A program made the translations under genes and the position numbers. The notes under the pieces were generated by a model. That model was given only the letters and a program-made list of their open reading frames with translations, searched no databases and was not told the origin of the DNA. 47,138 nt of DNA from Cercozoa sp. M6MM (taxonomy: Eukaryota; Endomyxa: Ascetosporea): the NCBI GenBank assembly GCA_040357565.1, contig JBDODJ010000083.1; one strand, 5' to 3'. Below are positions 46,001-47,138 of the stretch, one piece after another. Every line of letters begins with the position of its first letter. Position 1 is the first letter of the stretch.

Positions 46001-47138
46001 ACGAAGCGATGGAGCAGGCGCGACAGATGGACGAGCAGGATCGGTACAGAGAGTGATTTTGTCAAAATGAAGTGTGTTTTCTAACTTGGTTACTTTGTGA
46101 GCAGTTATGTCAACACGAAATGTGTGCGTGCTGCGTTGCGTGCCAACATGCCGGAGCGCGCGCTTGAGCTGGTACTTTAGCCCCCTCCCTTCCCCTACCC
46201 CCTTAATCTTTAGCCCCTTACCTTTACCCCTTAACCTTTACCCCCTTAACATTTACCCCCTACGTCCCCTTTACCCTCCCAGGTATCGCTGTTCCTGTCA
46301 AGCGACAAGGTCACACGCGACTGGCGCCTGCGCGAAATGGTTTTACCCCCCCCCCCCCCCNNNNNNNNNNNNNNNNNNNNNNNNNNNNNNNNNNNNNNNN
46401 NNNNNNNNNNNNNNNNNNNNNNNNNNNNNNNNNNNNNNNNNNNNNNNNNNNNNNNNNNNNTACCCCCCTGTGGGTAGAAACGACGGGCGCAGAGGCGGCT
46501 GCGGCGCTTCGCTGCGTTCGGATTTCGCTGGCGTGTTTCCACCGCTTCTGGGAGAACCAGCTCACTCTGGTGTGTTGTTGTTTTCTTGTTGTTTTCTTGT
46601 TGTTGTTGTTTTCTTGTTGTTGTTTCGAGGTTAGCGTTTCTCCCGGGTTGACCCGTTATTTTTATTGTTGTTGTTGACCCGTTATTTTTATTGTTGTTGT
46701 TGTTGTGGTAGTACGGCTACGGTGCGCGTATGCACACGGTGTCGTCGTGGCTGTCGGTAGCATCTTTACCCCCCCTTGCCCCCCGCCCCCTTACCCCCCC
46801 CCCTGGGCCCCCCCCCCTACCTCCCAGGTGATGACGGCGGGCGACCGACTGCGACAGCACCGGTTCTTTTTGCGCGGCGCTGCTGTGGCGTGCCGCTTGT
46901 TGTACGTTTGCCCTCCTTACCCCCTTACCCTCCTGTTTACCCCCCTGTTTACCACCCTCCCTGTAGCCTGCACCTGTCGAGGCAGGAGGTGCCGTTGCTG
47001 CTGTCGCAGGTGAGTCAGGAGGAAGGCGTGCCGAAGGAGTACTCCGTCAGTGTCGACTTTGGCGAGGAGGACGGTCAGTTCCGACTTGTGAGCGAAACTG
47101 CCGATGCCACTGAGAAACGCATGTCGCATGATGGTACC
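43088..47138 (+). CDS. NAA15: NAA15-like auxiliary subunit of the NatA N-terminal acetyltransferase (partial)
   Basis: The ATG at 43088 gives MTPEEQQDLGKYRTRLVAIV. Short exons then encode TPR helices: NYKKAMREAESLLEKFPKNG, DEALTYNDSSDVIWHVQAMR, YKKSVAVNGENADVIRDLGY, DWTRLLKLCDEFAEQVHDVP, LTPRVIKGVPSLFTDVLSFY, THE-like GDFDRAHQEVDSALEALPTC and MHKSRIFKKQGQFVEAYEAM. The segment after the gap, VMTAGDRLRQHRFFLRGAAV, matches the NAA15 DxLRQHxFxxxAA motif, and RVIKGVPSLF matches its RGVPPLF. NAA15 wraps the catalytic NAA10 and docks it on the ribosome. The protein runs past the right edge, and a 100-N gap at 46361-46460 removes at least one exon. Introns hold C runs and several minisatellites. Confidence 0.85.
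43980..44058 (+). repeat. ACTGGACTGG / GAACTGAATTGC tandem repeat in NAA15 intron
   Basis: Two copies of an approximately 34-bp block, each built from ACTGG pentamers plus ACTGAACTGAATTGC, lie just before the GTGTAG acceptor. Confidence 0.85.
44695..44815 (+). repeat. ACTATATGGACTGTA tandem repeat in NAA15 intron
   Basis: Six or more diverged copies of a 15-18-bp unit fill the intron before the GGTGGCCGGC exon. Confidence 0.8.
46180..46275 (+). repeat. CCCTTAACCTTTACCC-like intronic array
   Basis: Repeated CCCCTTAACCTTTA units fill the NAA15 intron ending in CCCAG. The motif is close to telomeric C-strand sequence but irregular. Confidence 0.75.
46361..46460. other. Assembly gap, 100 N
   Basis: Exactly 100 N follow a 15-bp C run. 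The size is a placeholder convention, so the distance across it is unknown. Confidence 0.95.
46570..46710 (+). repeat. TTGTTG / GACCCGTTATTTTTATTG repeats in NAA15 intron
   Basis: TTG triplets alternate with two copies of TGACCCGTTATTTTTATTGT before the GTGGTAG acceptor. Confidence 0.8.

Noticed and set aside
1-47138. Transposable elements, old virus copies, CRISPR arrays, tRNA or rRNA genes
   Set aside because: No reverse transcriptase, integrase, transposase or capsid-like peptide, no long terminal repeats, no regularly spaced repeat-spacer array and no recognisable RNA gene was seen by eye. A dedicated tRNA or ncRNA scan could still find small ones.

Overview
The window is nuclear DNA of an intron-dense unicellular eukaryote. 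Nearly every gene is cut into exons of roughly 40-250 bp by short GT-AG introns (about 30-170 bp), most with a T/C-rich tract before the acceptor, and typical eukaryotic families are present (Trf4-type poly(A) polymerase, IPI3/WDR18, SNAPC4-like Myb protein, OTUD3, zf-PARP/BRCT/WGR protein, NAA15). A UPF0193/C22orf23-like gene and large Cys-rich multipass surface proteins hint at a flagellated protist. The lineage cannot be fixed from this sequence. I saw no prokaryotic operon, CRISPR array, rRNA, tRNA or transposon coding region.

Layout, left to right: (1) minus strand, 5' half of a TENT4/Trf4-like non-canonical poly(A) polymerase running off the left edge; (2) plus strand, a WDR18/IPI3 homologue starting 213 bp away, divergently; (3) plus strand, a giant multi-exon surface protein (3355-16108) with signal peptide, long ectodomain, Cys-rich EGF/GCC2-GCC3-like modules and a multipass membrane domain; (4) plus strand, a second secreted or single-pass membrane protein of unknown family (16373-22095); (5) plus strand, a small Gly/Tyr-rich protein with a charged, basic tail (22810-23958); (6) minus strand, a SNAPC4-like multi-Myb protein (24390-28534); (7) plus strand, an alpha-helical (HEAT-like) protein I cannot name (28681 to about 32790); (8) minus strand, an OTUD3-type deubiquitinase (33137-34352); (9) minus strand, a secreted LRR plus thrombospondin type 1 protein (34465-36813); (10) plus strand, UPF0193-like; (11) plus strand, a zinc alcohol dehydrogenase of the CAD type; (12) plus strand, a PARP-like protein with zinc finger, BRCT and WGR but no catalytic domain; (13) plus strand, NAA15, the NatA auxiliary subunit, cut by the right edge and by a 100-N gap.

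The genes do not form one pathway. Housekeeping functions (RNA 3' tailing, ribosome assembly, snRNA transcription, N-terminal acetylation, deubiquitination, DNA-damage recognition) flank a block of three consecutive exported or surface-type genes (3355-23958), with a further LRR-TSP1 secreted protein at 34.5-36.8 kb. Divergent pairs share short intergenic regions (147-243 bp). Introns carry most of the low-complexity DNA: GT/CA microsatellites, some beginning at the 5' splice site, C and G homopolymers, and CCCTA-like minisatellites. All gene models were spliced by eye, so first and last coordinates are firmer than internal exon edges.
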